DNA from: Dehalococcoidia bacterium
GTDB taxonomy: Bacteria > Chloroflexota > Dehalococcoidia > Dehalococcoidales > Fen-1064
Reading direction: 5' to 3'
Length of the DNA stretch: 13,447 nucleotides
Assembly: GCA_003153955.1 (NCBI GenBank)
Contig: PMCB01000029.1
Span: 1 to 13,447 of the forward strand
A program made the translations under genes and the position numbers. Positions 1 to 5,428 of this stretch are shown one piece after another. Under the pieces are notes generated by a model that was not told the DNA's origin, ran no database searches, and saw nothing but the letters and a program-made list of their open reading frames with translations. Each line of letters begins with the position of its first letter. Positions within the stretch are counted from its first letter, which is position 1.

Positions 1-46
1 ATCCTTTCATGGGGTGTCAATACCCGATTTTGAATGTATCCTGAAA

Positions 47-277
47 TTATTTTCCCTTTTTCACAAATAAATGAATTTCCCCGTCTTTCTCTTCCACACC
101 CAAACATTCGTTGCCTGTGGAATGACACCATGCCGGGATATCTTTCTTTATCCCTTTATCATCGGCTGTTATTTCCAGTACCTCACCGGGTTTGAGTTCT
201 TTCATCTTCTGCGCGGTTTTATATATCGGCATCGGACAATATAATCCAACACAATCCAGTCTTTGGTCGGCTTTCAT
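47..277 (-). CDS. TusA/SirA-family sulfur carrier protein
   Basis: A 76-residue protein of the TusA (SirA/YeeD/YedF) fold. It has the family's N-terminal Cys-Pro-Met-Pro motif at residues 14-17; Cys14 would carry persulfide sulfur in relay reactions. The later block with Trp-Cys at 50-51 and Gly-Asn-Glu-Cys at 55-58 adds two cysteines, as in many anaerobe homologues. Length is normal for a one-domain TusA. A GAGGAG Shine-Dalgarno lies 9 nt before the ATG. It is the last gene of the NifS-NifU-zinc ribbon operon, 60 nt after the zinc ribbon, so handling sulfur for Fe-S assembly or a related thiolation is likely; the exact acceptor cannot be read from sequence. No convincing terminator follows in positions 1-46. 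Confidence 0.93.
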   Translation of the reverse strand: MKADQRLDCVGLYCPMPIYKTAQKMKELKPGEVLEITADDKGIKKDIPAWCHSTGNECLGVEEKDGEIHLFVKKGK

Positions 278-337
278 TTTCGGAAGCTCCTCAAGTGCTT
301 AACAATTATCAACTAATCGTTTCCTCTGCATATTTAC

Positions 338-535
338 CTAATGCCCGCAGGTTTTGCAGGTGTTGGTACCCTTGTCCAGCGGAAGTCCGCAGTGGGGACA
401 ATATTCAATCTCGGTGTGACAAGCTTTGCAAACCGGCAGGTTCAATGCCTGCATTTCTTCATTACAATACGGACAATGTTTGGCCGCCGGAGCCGCTTTC
501 TTCGTTACTGTTTCTTTTTTCGTTGCCTTAGCCAT
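338..535 (-). CDS. Small double zinc-ribbon protein
   Basis: A 65-residue protein: a Lys/Ala/Thr-rich tail (residues 1-19), then four CxxC knuckles at Cys21/24, Cys36/39, Cys46/49 and Cys60/63. These would bind two zinc ions, or possibly another thiophilic metal. I chose the ATG at 535 rather than an upstream codon at 577 because a G-rich Shine-Dalgarno (AGGGGGG) lies about 8 nt before it and because the longer form would run 50 nt into nifU. With this start it overlaps the end of nifU by 8 nt, implying translational coupling. It is not a known ISC component. Its position between the scaffold and the TusA-like protein suggests a role with Fe-S or sulfur trafficking; that is inference. It could also be a generic rubredoxin-like ribbon. 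Confidence 0.8.
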   Translation of the reverse strand: MAKATKKETVTKKAAPAAKHCPYCNEEMQALNLPVCKACHTEIEYCPHCGLPLDKGTNTCKTCGH

Positions 536-923
536 TTTTCTGCCCCCCTGCTTTCTGTTTTTCCTTGTAATTCTCAATTGCCGCGTGCAGCGCCTGTGCT
601 CCGAGATTGCTGCAGTGATGTTTCACTGTCGGTAAACCATCGAGTTCGTTTACCACTGACTCGGGCGTAATCTTCATCGCTTCTTCCAGCGTCTTACCCT
701 TGGCCAATTCACTGACCATGCTGGAAACTGCAATCGCCGCGCCGCATCCGAAAGTTTTATATTTGACGTCTTCCAGGCGGTTGTTTTTAACTTTAATGTA
801 GAATGTCATCATGTCCCCGCATACCGGATTGCCTACTTCGCCGATTCCGTCGGCATTTTCAATCTCCCCGACATTACGCGGATTTGTGAAGTGGTCCATT
901 ACCTTTTCGCTGTAAATAGGCAT
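528..923 (-). CDS. nifU: NifU/IscU-type Fe-S cluster scaffold
   Basis: A 131-residue single-domain IscU-like scaffold on which [2Fe-2S]/[4Fe-4S] clusters are assembled before transfer to apoproteins. The three ligand cysteines are present: Cys35 in GNPVCGD, Cys60 in FGCGAAIA and Cys104 in HHCSNLGA, with Asp37 of the cluster-destabilising position also kept. The HscA-binding motif of proteobacterial IscU (LPPVK) appears as LPTVK at 97-101. It lacks the central ferredoxin and C-terminal Nfu domains of full nitrogen-fixation NifU. The ATG is 1 nt after the nifS-like stop, and an AAGGAG Shine-Dalgarno lies 6 nt upstream inside that gene, so the pair is cotranscribed and likely coupled. nifU is used here for the family; iscU would be equally fair. 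Confidence 0.95.
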   Translation of the reverse strand: MPIYSEKVMDHFTNPRNVGEIENADGIGEVGNPVCGDMMTFYIKVKNNRLEDVKYKTFGCGAAIAVSSMVSELAKGKTLEEAMKITPESVVNELDGLPTVKHHCSNLGAQALHAAIENYKEKQKAGGQKNG

Positions 924-924
924 A

Positions 925-2121
925 TTATTCTCCTTTTTCCTGTTTCAAAAATTTGGAATACAACGGCGACATCTGCCGTAATCTTTCCACAATAGGCGGC
1001 AGCACTTCCAGGACATAATCTATATCCTCTTTCGTATTATCGGTCCCCAGCCCGAAGAGAAGTGAACCTTGCGCAATCTCATGGGGTAATCCCAGCGCCA
1101 GCAGCACGTGCGATGCCTGCAGCGCCCGCGAAGTGCAGGCAGATCCGCTGGTCACCCCTACACCCTTGGCATTCAGTAGCATTAACATCGATTCGCCCTC
1201 GATAAATTCCACGCAAAAACTGGCATGCCCCGGCAGACGATTCTGCGGATGGCCCGTCACAATTACATGGCTTACTTTTAACGGCAGTTCTTTAATTAAA
1301 TAATCGCGGATTTTAATTAAGTTTTCCATCCGTACTTTCATCTCTACCCGTGCCAGTTCTGCCGCTTTCCCCATGCCCGCAATTCCGGCCACGTTTTCAG
1401 TCCCGGCCCGTCTTCCGCCTTCCTGTATCCCGCCGTCCAGCAAAGGCATAATCCGCGTCCCTTTCTTCAGCCACAATGCCCCCACACCTTTCGGGCCGTA
1501 AAACATGTTCGCCGCCAGGCTTAAAGCATCGACTCCCAAATCTTTAACGTTTACCGGGATATTTCCTGTAGCGGCTACCGCATCGGTATGAAAAAGGATA
1601 TCTTTCTCTTTCGTTATTTTAGCAATTTCTTTAATCGGTTCAATGGTGCCGATTTCACCGTTGGCCTGCATAATCGATACAAGGATCGTATCGCTGCGGA
1701 TCGCTTTACGGACATCTTCCGGGTTCACCACACCGTTTTTATCCACCGGCACCGTGGTATATTCAAATCCCCACTTTTCCAGTGTTTTTGCTGAATTCAG
1801 CACGGAAAAATGCTCGATGGCAGAAACAACAACATGTTTGCCTTTTTTCTGCTGGGCCATCGCCAGACCTTTTATCGCCATGTTGTTGCTTTCGGTGCCG
1901 CTGCCGGTGAAAATAATTTCCTCCGGATTCCCGCCGATTAAATCGGCTACCTGTCTGCGAGCGGCTTCCATCGCGTCCCGCGGCACATCGCCCCATTCAT
2001 GCAAACAGGAAGGGTTTCCAAATGATTCCGTCAGGAATGGCAGCATCGCGCGCCGTACATCAGGTAAAACAGGTGTCGTGGCCATGTTATCCAGATATAC
2101 TTTTTTCATCTCTGTTTTCAT
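925..2121 (-). CDS. nifS: NifS/IscS-like protein lacking the PLP lysine
   Basis: A class I cysteine desulfurase-fold protein of 398 residues counted from ATG 2121 (GGGGG Shine-Dalgarno about 7 nt upstream; a GTG at 2127 is too close to it). The scaffold is clearly IscS: ATTP near the N-terminus, GSGTESNN at 74-81, His104, Asp180, and the active-site loop SGSACTS with Cys329. Yet the block normally reading S-x-H-K before YGPKG reads LAANMFYGPKG, placing Asn at the His205 position and Met206 at the Schiff-base Lys206 position of E. coli IscS. Gln183, Ser203 and Asn155 positions are Ala, Ala and Gly. Classical PLP chemistry is therefore doubtful. As I recall, Archaeoglobus fulgidus IscS also lacks this lysine. 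It heads the operon with the IscU scaffold, consistent with a sulfur-transfer or cluster-assembly partner role. Confidence 0.9.
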   Translation of the reverse strand: MKTEMKKVYLDNMATTPVLPDVRRAMLPFLTESFGNPSCLHEWGDVPRDAMEAARRQVADLIGGNPEEIIFTGSGTESNNMAIKGLAMAQQKKGKHVVVSAIEHFSVLNSAKTLEKWGFEYTTVPVDKNGVVNPEDVRKAIRSDTILVSIMQANGEIGTIEPIKEIAKITKEKDILFHTDAVAATGNIPVNVKDLGVDALSLAANMFYGPKGVGALWLKKGTRIMPLLDGGIQEGGRRAGTENVAGIAGMGKAAELARVEMKVRMENLIKIRDYLIKELPLKVSHVIVTGHPQNRLPGHASFCVEFIEGESMLMLLNAKGVGVTSGSACTSRALQASHVLLALGLPHEIAQGSLLFGLGTDNTKEDIDYVLEVLPPIVERLRQMSPLYSKFLKQEKGE

Positions 2122-2197
2122 TTCCACACCCCCGGATTAATATATATTCTTTGTTATTAGCCGTTTAGATAAAAGTTTAGCAAAAAACTACATTAAA

Positions 2198-2234
2198 TAC
2201 CATGAAATCAATATTTCCTGCTTATTTCATGGTA
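2198..2234. promoter_or_regulatory. Perfect 11-bp inverted repeat upstream of nifS
   Basis: TACCATGAAAT at 2198-2208 is repeated in exact inverse as ATTTCATGGTA at 2224-2234, separated by 15 nt. It sits in the divergent gap between the nifS-like operon and the UPF0200 gene, nearer the nifS side and about 75 nt before its ATG. Long spacing and AT-rich arms suit a dimeric repressor operator, or a hairpin at the 5' end of the nifS transcript. No T-run follows, and it lies upstream of both genes, so it is not a terminator. Which regulator would bind is unknown. Confidence 0.5.
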
Positions 2235-2239
2235 AATCA

Positions 2240-2268
2240 ATAGTAATTGTAAGATTAATAAACCTCAA
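2240..2268 (-). promoter_or_regulatory. Possible promoter of the nifS operon
   Basis: On the minus strand TTGAGG (2268-2263) is followed after 17 nt by TACTAT (2245-2240), four matches of six in each box. If used, transcription would start near 2233, at the edge of the 11-bp inverted repeat, which would then be well placed as an operator. The match is modest and the region is AT-rich, so this is tentative. Confidence 0.3.
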
Positions 2269-2309
2269 GGTATATGATATAAATCACACTGAATGCTGTT
2301 CAAAAAACA

Positions 2310-2338
2310 TTGTAATCGGCGGCTTAGTTTCTTATAAT
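2310..2338 (+). promoter_or_regulatory. Strong sigma70-type promoter, possibly leaderless
   Basis: TTGTAA (2310-2315), a 17-nt spacer, then a consensus TATAAT (2333-2338). The expected transcription start, about 7 nt after the -10 box, falls at roughly 2344-2347, inside or just after the annotated ATG at 2342 and next to an in-frame ATG at 2348. There is no room for a Shine-Dalgarno, so the UPF0200 mRNA is probably leaderless or nearly so. Confidence 0.75.
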
Positions 2339-2341
2339 GTA

Positions 2342-2890
2342 ATGAATATGAAAGTTGTCGCACTTGTTGGGATGGCCGGCTCCGGGAAATCGGAAGTCGC
2401 CCGTCTTTTTGAAAAAAGCGGATATTTCCGCATCCGCTTCGGTGATGTCACCGATATCGAAGTCGCCAAACGGGGTTTGCCGCTGAATGAGGCAAACGAA
2501 CGTCAGGTGCGCGAGCAGCTCCGTAAAGAATATGGCATGGCTGCCTATGCCAAATTGAATCTGCCCCGAATCGATGATGCGCTGCAAAAATCCAGCGTTA
2601 TCGTCGACGGCCTGTATTCCTGGGAAGAATTTGTCTTGCTGAAAGATTATTACGGCGACAAACTCAAGTTGGTCGCTGTTTACTCGTCACCTAAAACCCG
2701 CTCGCTGCGGCTGGGGGTCCGGAAAATCCGGCCGCTGACCGCGCAGGAAGCGGCCGACCGCGACAAAAATGAAATAGAAATCATTAATAAAGGCGGGCCC
2801 ATTGCCCTCGCCGATTATACCATTACGAACGAATCCACTTTACGGGAATTAAAAGAACTGACACTGCATATTATCGAGAGGTTGACATGA
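2342..2890 (+). CDS. UPF0200-type P-loop kinase (dephospho-CoA kinase-like)
   Basis: A 182-residue nucleoside/nucleotide kinase-fold protein. The Walker A P-loop GMAGSGKS is at 10-17, followed by RFGDV (32-36), GMAAYAKLNLP (65-75) and a Walker-B-like VIVDG at 86-90. This pattern matches the UPF0200/COG0237-related family that is common in archaea and also found in some anaerobic bacteria; its substrate is not established, although the fold suggests phosphorylation of a CoA precursor or nucleotide. Start choice is limited to ATG 2342 or ATG 2348, since the P-loop strand begins at once; the promoter -10 box ends 4 nt upstream, which favours the second ATG on a leaderless transcript. Its last four bases (ATGA) are the start of the dCMP deaminase gene, so the two form a coupled operon. 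Confidence 0.85.
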   Translation: MNMKVVALVGMAGSGKSEVARLFEKSGYFRIRFGDVTDIEVAKRGLPLNEANERQVREQLRKEYGMAAYAKLNLPRIDDALQKSSVIVDGLYSWEEFVLLKDYYGDKLKLVAVYSSPKTRSLRLGVRKIRPLTAQEAADRDKNEIEIINKGGPIALADYTITNESTLRELKELTLHIIERLT

Positions 2891-3372
2891 GTAAAAAAGT
2901 AACCAGAATCAGCGCTGATGAATATTTCCTGAAAATTGCTTCGGTAGTTGCAGAGCGCAGCACCTGTCTCCGGCATCATATGGGCGCGGTGGCAGTCAAA
3001 GACAAACATATCCTCACCACCGGCTTCAACGGGGCTCCGGCAGGCGTTAAAGATTGCCTGGAATTAGGCTGTTTGCGCAACGCGCAAAATATCCCCTCAG
3101 GGACACGCACCGAAATCTGCCGGGCGATTCACGCAGAACAGAATGTCATCATCCAGGCCGCCCTGCACGGCATCAGCCTCGACGGCTGCACCATTTACTG
3201 CACTCACACACCCTGCGTCCTCTGCGCGAAGATGATGGTTAATGCCCGGGTAAAAAGAGTGGTTATTTTTACCAAATACGCCGATGATTCTTTTAAAGAG
3301 CTTTTCCGCGAAGCCGGTATTCAGGTAGATGTGCTGGACAAACCCTCCGCCACGATTTCATTCCTGGAATGA
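2887..3372 (+). CDS. dCMP deaminase (ComEB-type)
   Basis: A 161-residue zinc-dependent cytidine/deoxycytidylate deaminase-fold enzyme that would convert dCMP to dUMP, the substrate of thymidylate synthase. The catalytic zinc motif is complete: His82-Ala-Glu84 with Glu84 as proton shuttle, then Pro109-Cys110-Val-Leu-Cys113. The segment between GFNGAPAG (46-53) and HAE contains Cys57 and Cys62, which may bind a second structural zinc as in ComEB-like proteins. The length is typical of bacterial dCMP deaminases. Start overlaps the upstream kinase by 4 nt (ATGA). Together with the dUTPase-family gene at 4435-4956 it supplies two routes to dUMP. A ComE-related or riboflavin-type deaminase is less likely because the spacing fits dCMP deaminase. 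Confidence 0.93.
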   Translation: MSKKVTRISADEYFLKIASVVAERSTCLRHHMGAVAVKDKHILTTGFNGAPAGVKDCLELGCLRNAQNIPSGTRTEICRAIHAEQNVIIQAALHGISLDGCTIYCTHTPCVLCAKMMVNARVKRVVIFTKYADDSFKELFREAGIQVDVLDKPSATISFLE

Positions 3373-3562
3373 TTCCATTCTGAGGAGCGCAGCGACGAAA
3401 AATCTCCTTGGGGTTCACAAGACGGCTAGTTCTCTTTGAGCATTAAACCGAAACACTTTCAACATCAGTTGAAATGTACGCCCCGTTTGGCCCGCAAGCG
3501 AAGGGGTAAATCCTTAACAGGCAGAAATATCGGGTATTAGGGGTTCATTAGGTCAAATTATT
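3373..3562. repeat. Intergenic gap with REP-like repeat remnant and small hairpins
   Basis: No gene. Positions 3377-3407 (start ATTCTGAGGAGCGCAGCGAC) resemble a short dispersed repeat I associate with environmental bacterial genomes; whether it is repeated in this genome cannot be tested here. A 7-bp perfect hairpin, TTTCAAC-ATCA-GTTGAAA, occupies 3457-3474 and lacks a T-run. CCCC at 3481 and GGGG at about 3503 can close a further small stem. None is a convincing terminator. Confidence 0.35.
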
Positions 3563-4225
3563 ATGAACAATCATTTTTCTTCGGTAATTTTTGATTTCGA
3601 CTATACCCTGGCTGATTCCTCTGCTGGTGAAGTCGAATGCGTCAATTACGCCCTGCGGGCGATGAATTTACCGCCGGCCGCGAACTCAGACATTCATGCC
3701 ATGATCGGCGTGTCCCTGCCCGAAACCTTTCGCCGGTTAACCCGGGATGTCAGCCGGACCGGGACTGATGAATTCGTGGAACTCTTTATTAAAAGAGCCG
3801 ACGCCGTAATGCTGGACTATATCACCCTCTTTGATTCCGTCCGGCCTGCCGTCAAACAATTAATCACCGGCGGACTCACTCTCGGCATCGTCTCCACCAA
3901 ATACCGCCGCCGCATCGACGCTTTCCTCCGGCGGGAAGACCTCAATCATCTGTTTAAAGTCATTGTCGGCGGAGAAGATGTTCCGGCGCACAAGCCCGAC
4001 CCCGCCGGTTTAAACATGGCTCTCGAAAAACTTGGACATTCTTCAGCTCAAACGGTTTATGTGGGGGACAGCGTCGTGGACGCGGAAACGGCCAAACGCG
4101 CTGATGTGGCGTTTGTGGCGGTTCTTTCCGGCGTTACCCCAAAAGAAGCCTTCCACGATTATGCTCCCCTGGCTGTTATCGATAACCTGCAGACATTACC
4201 GGCTTTGCTTTTGAATAATGATTAA
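3563..4225 (+). CDS. HAD-superfamily phosphatase (phosphoglycolate phosphatase-like)
   Basis: A 220-residue haloacid-dehalogenase hydrolase. Motif I is DFDYTLAD with nucleophile Asp11 and acid/base Asp13; motif II is the Ser111 of GIVSTKY; motif III is Lys144 in HKPDP; motif IV is GDSVVD with Asp169 and Asp173. An alpha-helical cap lies between motifs I and II (about 20-90), typical of the Gph/PpaX/beta-phosphoglucomutase subgroup. It probably hydrolyses a small phosphate ester such as 2-phosphoglycolate or a nucleotide monophosphate; the substrate cannot be assigned. It is 190 nt from the deaminase and may have its own transcript. It is convergent with the dUTPase-family gene. If phosphoglycolate is the substrate, the product would be glycolate, which GlcD/GlcF elsewhere in the window could oxidise, but this link is speculative. 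Confidence 0.88.
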   Translation: MNNHFSSVIFDFDYTLADSSAGEVECVNYALRAMNLPPAANSDIHAMIGVSLPETFRRLTRDVSRTGTDEFVELFIKRADAVMLDYITLFDSVRPAVKQLITGGLTLGIVSTKYRRRIDAFLRREDLNHLFKVIVGGEDVPAHKPDPAGLNMALEKLGHSSAQTVYVGDSVVDAETAKRADVAFVAVLSGVTPKEAFHDYAPLAVIDNLQTLPALLLNND

Positions 4226-4245
4226 TTGCAAAAGATATCAATTCT

Positions 4246-4325
4246 TGTCATTCCCGACCTGACCGTAGACCGTAATCGTAGGTACTTTCCGGAGCAATTC
4301 GGAGGAAATGTATAGGGAATCCAGT
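4246..4325. repeat. Imperfect palindromic repeat between convergent genes
   Basis: ATTCCC at 4250-4255 is mirrored by GGGAAT at 4315-4320. Inside is a 7-bp tandem duplication, GACCGTA twice at about 4260-4273. The edges (TGTCATTCCC and GGGAATCCAG) resemble a common dispersed intergenic repeat type of bacterial genomes. It lies in the 209-nt gap between the HAD gene and the convergent dUTPase-family gene. No T-run is present, so a terminator role is not supported; the rest of the gap shows nothing clear. Confidence 0.4.
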
Positions 4326-4434
4326 AAATAGTTTTGTCCATCTTATAAACAGGTCTCGAAAGAGGATTTTACCATATCTGTCTTTAACTAGATTACTTGA
4401 GATATAATGTTGACTACTGAAATTTGAATCTTGA

Positions 4435-4956
4435 TTATTTTTGTCCGATATTTTCGTTCTGGTACTTTCCGGCATATCCTTCCGTTTCCGTGCTTAAAGT
4501 CATGAAAACCAATTGCGCCACTCTCGCGTCTTTCTGCACCCGGAATCCATTGGCATTATAAATTATCATCAGCGACTGCGAACGCCCCGAATACCCGGCA
4601 TCCCAGACCGCCGTGCCGATGCTGACCCCGCAGCGCAGTAAACTTGACCGCGGGCGTGCCAGTGCCATTAAATTGGTCGGAATGTGCACAATCTCGTTGT
4701 AGGTAATCATGTAGTTGCCCGGCTTCAATTCCATAAAGCCATGATTATCGAAAATCAGCGACTCTAAATCCGGTAACTGCCGCTGTGCGTTATCCTTGCC
4801 GATCTGTCCCATATTCTGCAGCGCTGCCACATCCCGCAGCGTAATATCGAAACCGTTTGGCTGCAGCTGCTGTTCCAAATCAATATAACCTTCCACCAGT
4901 GCCGGATTCTGCTGTATCAGTTTTTTAATGTCTTTTCGTGCAAGAACGCCGCTCAT
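4435..4956 (-). CDS. dUTPase/dCTP deaminase-family protein (archaeal-type)
   Basis: A 173-residue trimeric dUTPase/dCTP-deaminase-fold protein. Family blocks are QPNGFD at 32-37, RPRSSLLRCG at 101-110, TAVWDAGYSGRS at 114-125, ARVAQLVF at 144-151 and a C-terminal GYAGKYQNEN at 160-169 that would close over the nucleotide. The SSLLRCG and AVWDAGYSGRS wording resembles archaeal proteins annotated as dUTP diphosphatase rather than E. coli-like Dcd, and I do not see the Dcd catalytic glutamate in its usual LEF context, so dUTP to dUMP hydrolysis is the better guess; a deaminase is not excluded. AGGGG lies 6-7 nt before the ATG. It has its own promoter at 4993-5021 and works in the same pathway as the dCMP deaminase at 2887. 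Confidence 0.85.
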   Translation of the reverse strand: MSGVLARKDIKKLIQQNPALVEGYIDLEQQLQPNGFDITLRDVAALQNMGQIGKDNAQRQLPDLESLIFDNHGFMELKPGNYMITYNEIVHIPTNLMALARPRSSLLRCGVSIGTAVWDAGYSGRSQSLMIIYNANGFRVQKDARVAQLVFMTLSTETEGYAGKYQNENIGQK

Positions 4957-4992
4957 CTTCGCCCCTTAAATTTTAGTGCTAAGTTATGTTTC

Positions 4993-5021
4993 ATTATACT
5001 TCTCAATTGGGTTCACAACAA
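4993..5021 (-). promoter_or_regulatory. Promoter of the dUTPase-family gene
   Basis: On the minus strand TTGTTG (5021-5016), 17-nt spacer, consensus TATAAT (4998-4993). The predicted start near 4986 gives a 5' leader of about 30 nt carrying the AGGGG Shine-Dalgarno. The surrounding 4957-5099 gap is AT-rich, with phrases such as TTAATGCTTAGAATT and ATTTCGATATTAA that look like degenerate intergenic repeat sequence; the second recurs near 9923. Confidence 0.65.
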
Positions 5022-5099
5022 TCATTGAATTTAAATATTTGAATTTATTTGAGATTTCGATATTAATGCTTAGAATTTTCGTCCTTTAGACTCATTTCC

Positions 5100-5128
5100 T
5101 TGACAATGAGCGTGATATTTGATATTAT
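5100..5128 (+). promoter_or_regulatory. Sigma70-type promoter of the MBL gene leader
   Basis: A perfect TTGACA (5100-5105), 17-nt spacer, and TATTAT (5123-5128; five of six). This is the best promoter in the window. Transcription should start near 5135, giving a leader of about 295 nt before the MBL ATG at 5429. A strong promoter followed by a terminator ahead of the gene indicates control by transcription attenuation. Confidence 0.8.
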
Positions 5129-5158
5129 TGAAAAAGATACGTCTTAAAGAGGGTGTTG

Positions 5159-5233
5159 ATGGCTCATATGGCCACTGCAAATCCACGGTACTTTTCTTCA
5201 GCGACTAGCTGCTATTTTTTCATCTTTAGCTAG
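5159..5233 (+). CDS. Possible 24-codon leader peptide
   Basis: A short reading frame begins at ATG 5159, with AGAGGG at 5148-5153 placed 5 nt upstream as a Shine-Dalgarno, and ends at TAG 5231-5233. It encodes 24 residues, rich in aromatic residues near the end: Tyr-Phe at 11-12 and Cys-Tyr-Phe-Phe-Ile-Phe-Ser at 18-24. Its stop codon lies inside the 3' arm of hairpin A and at the first bases of hairpin B of the leader, so a terminating or stalled ribosome would affect their folding. This resembles classical amino-acid attenuation, but short frames occur by chance and no sequence match is known to me. The codons start about 24 nt after the predicted transcription start. Confidence 0.4.
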   Translation: MAHMATANPRYFSSATSCYFFIFS

Positions 5234-5275
5234 TCCGCCGCGGCCGATTGCGATTGGAGTGATGCCGGGCGGACT
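5203..5275 (+). promoter_or_regulatory. Structured 5' leader: two overlapping hairpins
   Basis: Hairpin A pairs GACTAGCT (5203-5210) with AGCTAGTC (5228-5235) across a 17-nt U-rich loop. Hairpin B pairs AGTCCGCC (5232-5239) with GGCGGACT (5268-5275), then after one bulged G continues CGGC (5241-5244) with GCCG (5264-5267). The two share bases 5232-5235, so full versions are mutually exclusive. I could not match the region to a riboswitch class I know (TPP, FMN, SAM, cobalamin, lysine, purine, fluoride, T-box and others). It may be the sensor domain of the attenuator that follows. Confidence 0.55.
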
Positions 5276-5284
5276 TTCCAAAAC

Positions 5285-5364
5285 CCTTCCCAAGATAATC
5301 TGTCAGTAAATCCAATAATTCAAAATATACGAATATAATATGTTGTTTCGCAGCCTTGGGAAGG
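5285..5364 (+). promoter_or_regulatory. Antiterminator pairing of the leader
   Basis: CCTTCCCAAG at 5285-5294 is the exact complement of CTTGGGAAGG at 5355-5364 (10 bp, no mismatch), enclosing an AT-rich loop of 60 nt. The downstream arm covers bases 5355-5362, which form nearly all of the 5' arm of the intrinsic terminator at 5354-5376. The two structures cannot coexist, which is the hallmark of transcription attenuation. What switches between them is not visible. Confidence 0.65.
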
Positions 5365-5388
5365 TTCTTCTCAAGGTTTTTTTATTTT
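5354..5388 (+). terminator. Intrinsic terminator inside the MBL gene leader
   Basis: CCTTGGGAA (5354-5362) pairs with TTCTCAAGG (5368-5376): nine pairs including one G-U, loop GGTTC, followed at once by seven T, one A and four T (5377-5388). It lies 40 nt upstream of the MBL start codon and downstream of that gene's promoter, with no other gene between, so it can only serve premature termination of this transcript. Confidence 0.78.
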
Positions 5389-5428
5389 CGCAAACAGCGA
5401 CTGTATTTTTGATAAGGATAATAATCAA

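Noticed and set aside
1..46. Terminator after the TusA gene
   Set aside because: Only a 4-bp GGGT/ACCC stem without a T-run can be formed; the real end of the operon may lie outside the window.
536..577. 14-codon N-terminal extension of the zinc ribbon protein
   Set aside because: It would overlap nifU further and lacks a good Shine-Dalgarno; the ATG at 535 has one.
1643..2140. Open frame of 165 codons on the plus strand
   Set aside because: Antisense to the NifS-like gene, with no recognisable motif and no ribosome binding site.
5311..5339. Second promoter inside the leader (TATAAT at 5334-5339)
   Set aside because: The corresponding -35 position is TCCAAT, a poor match, and the stretch is simply AT-rich loop sequence.
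5203..5388. T-box, cobalamin, SAM, fluoride or TPP riboswitch in the MBL leader
   Set aside because: None of the conserved core motifs that I know for these classes is present on either strand; the region is kept as an unclassified attenuator.
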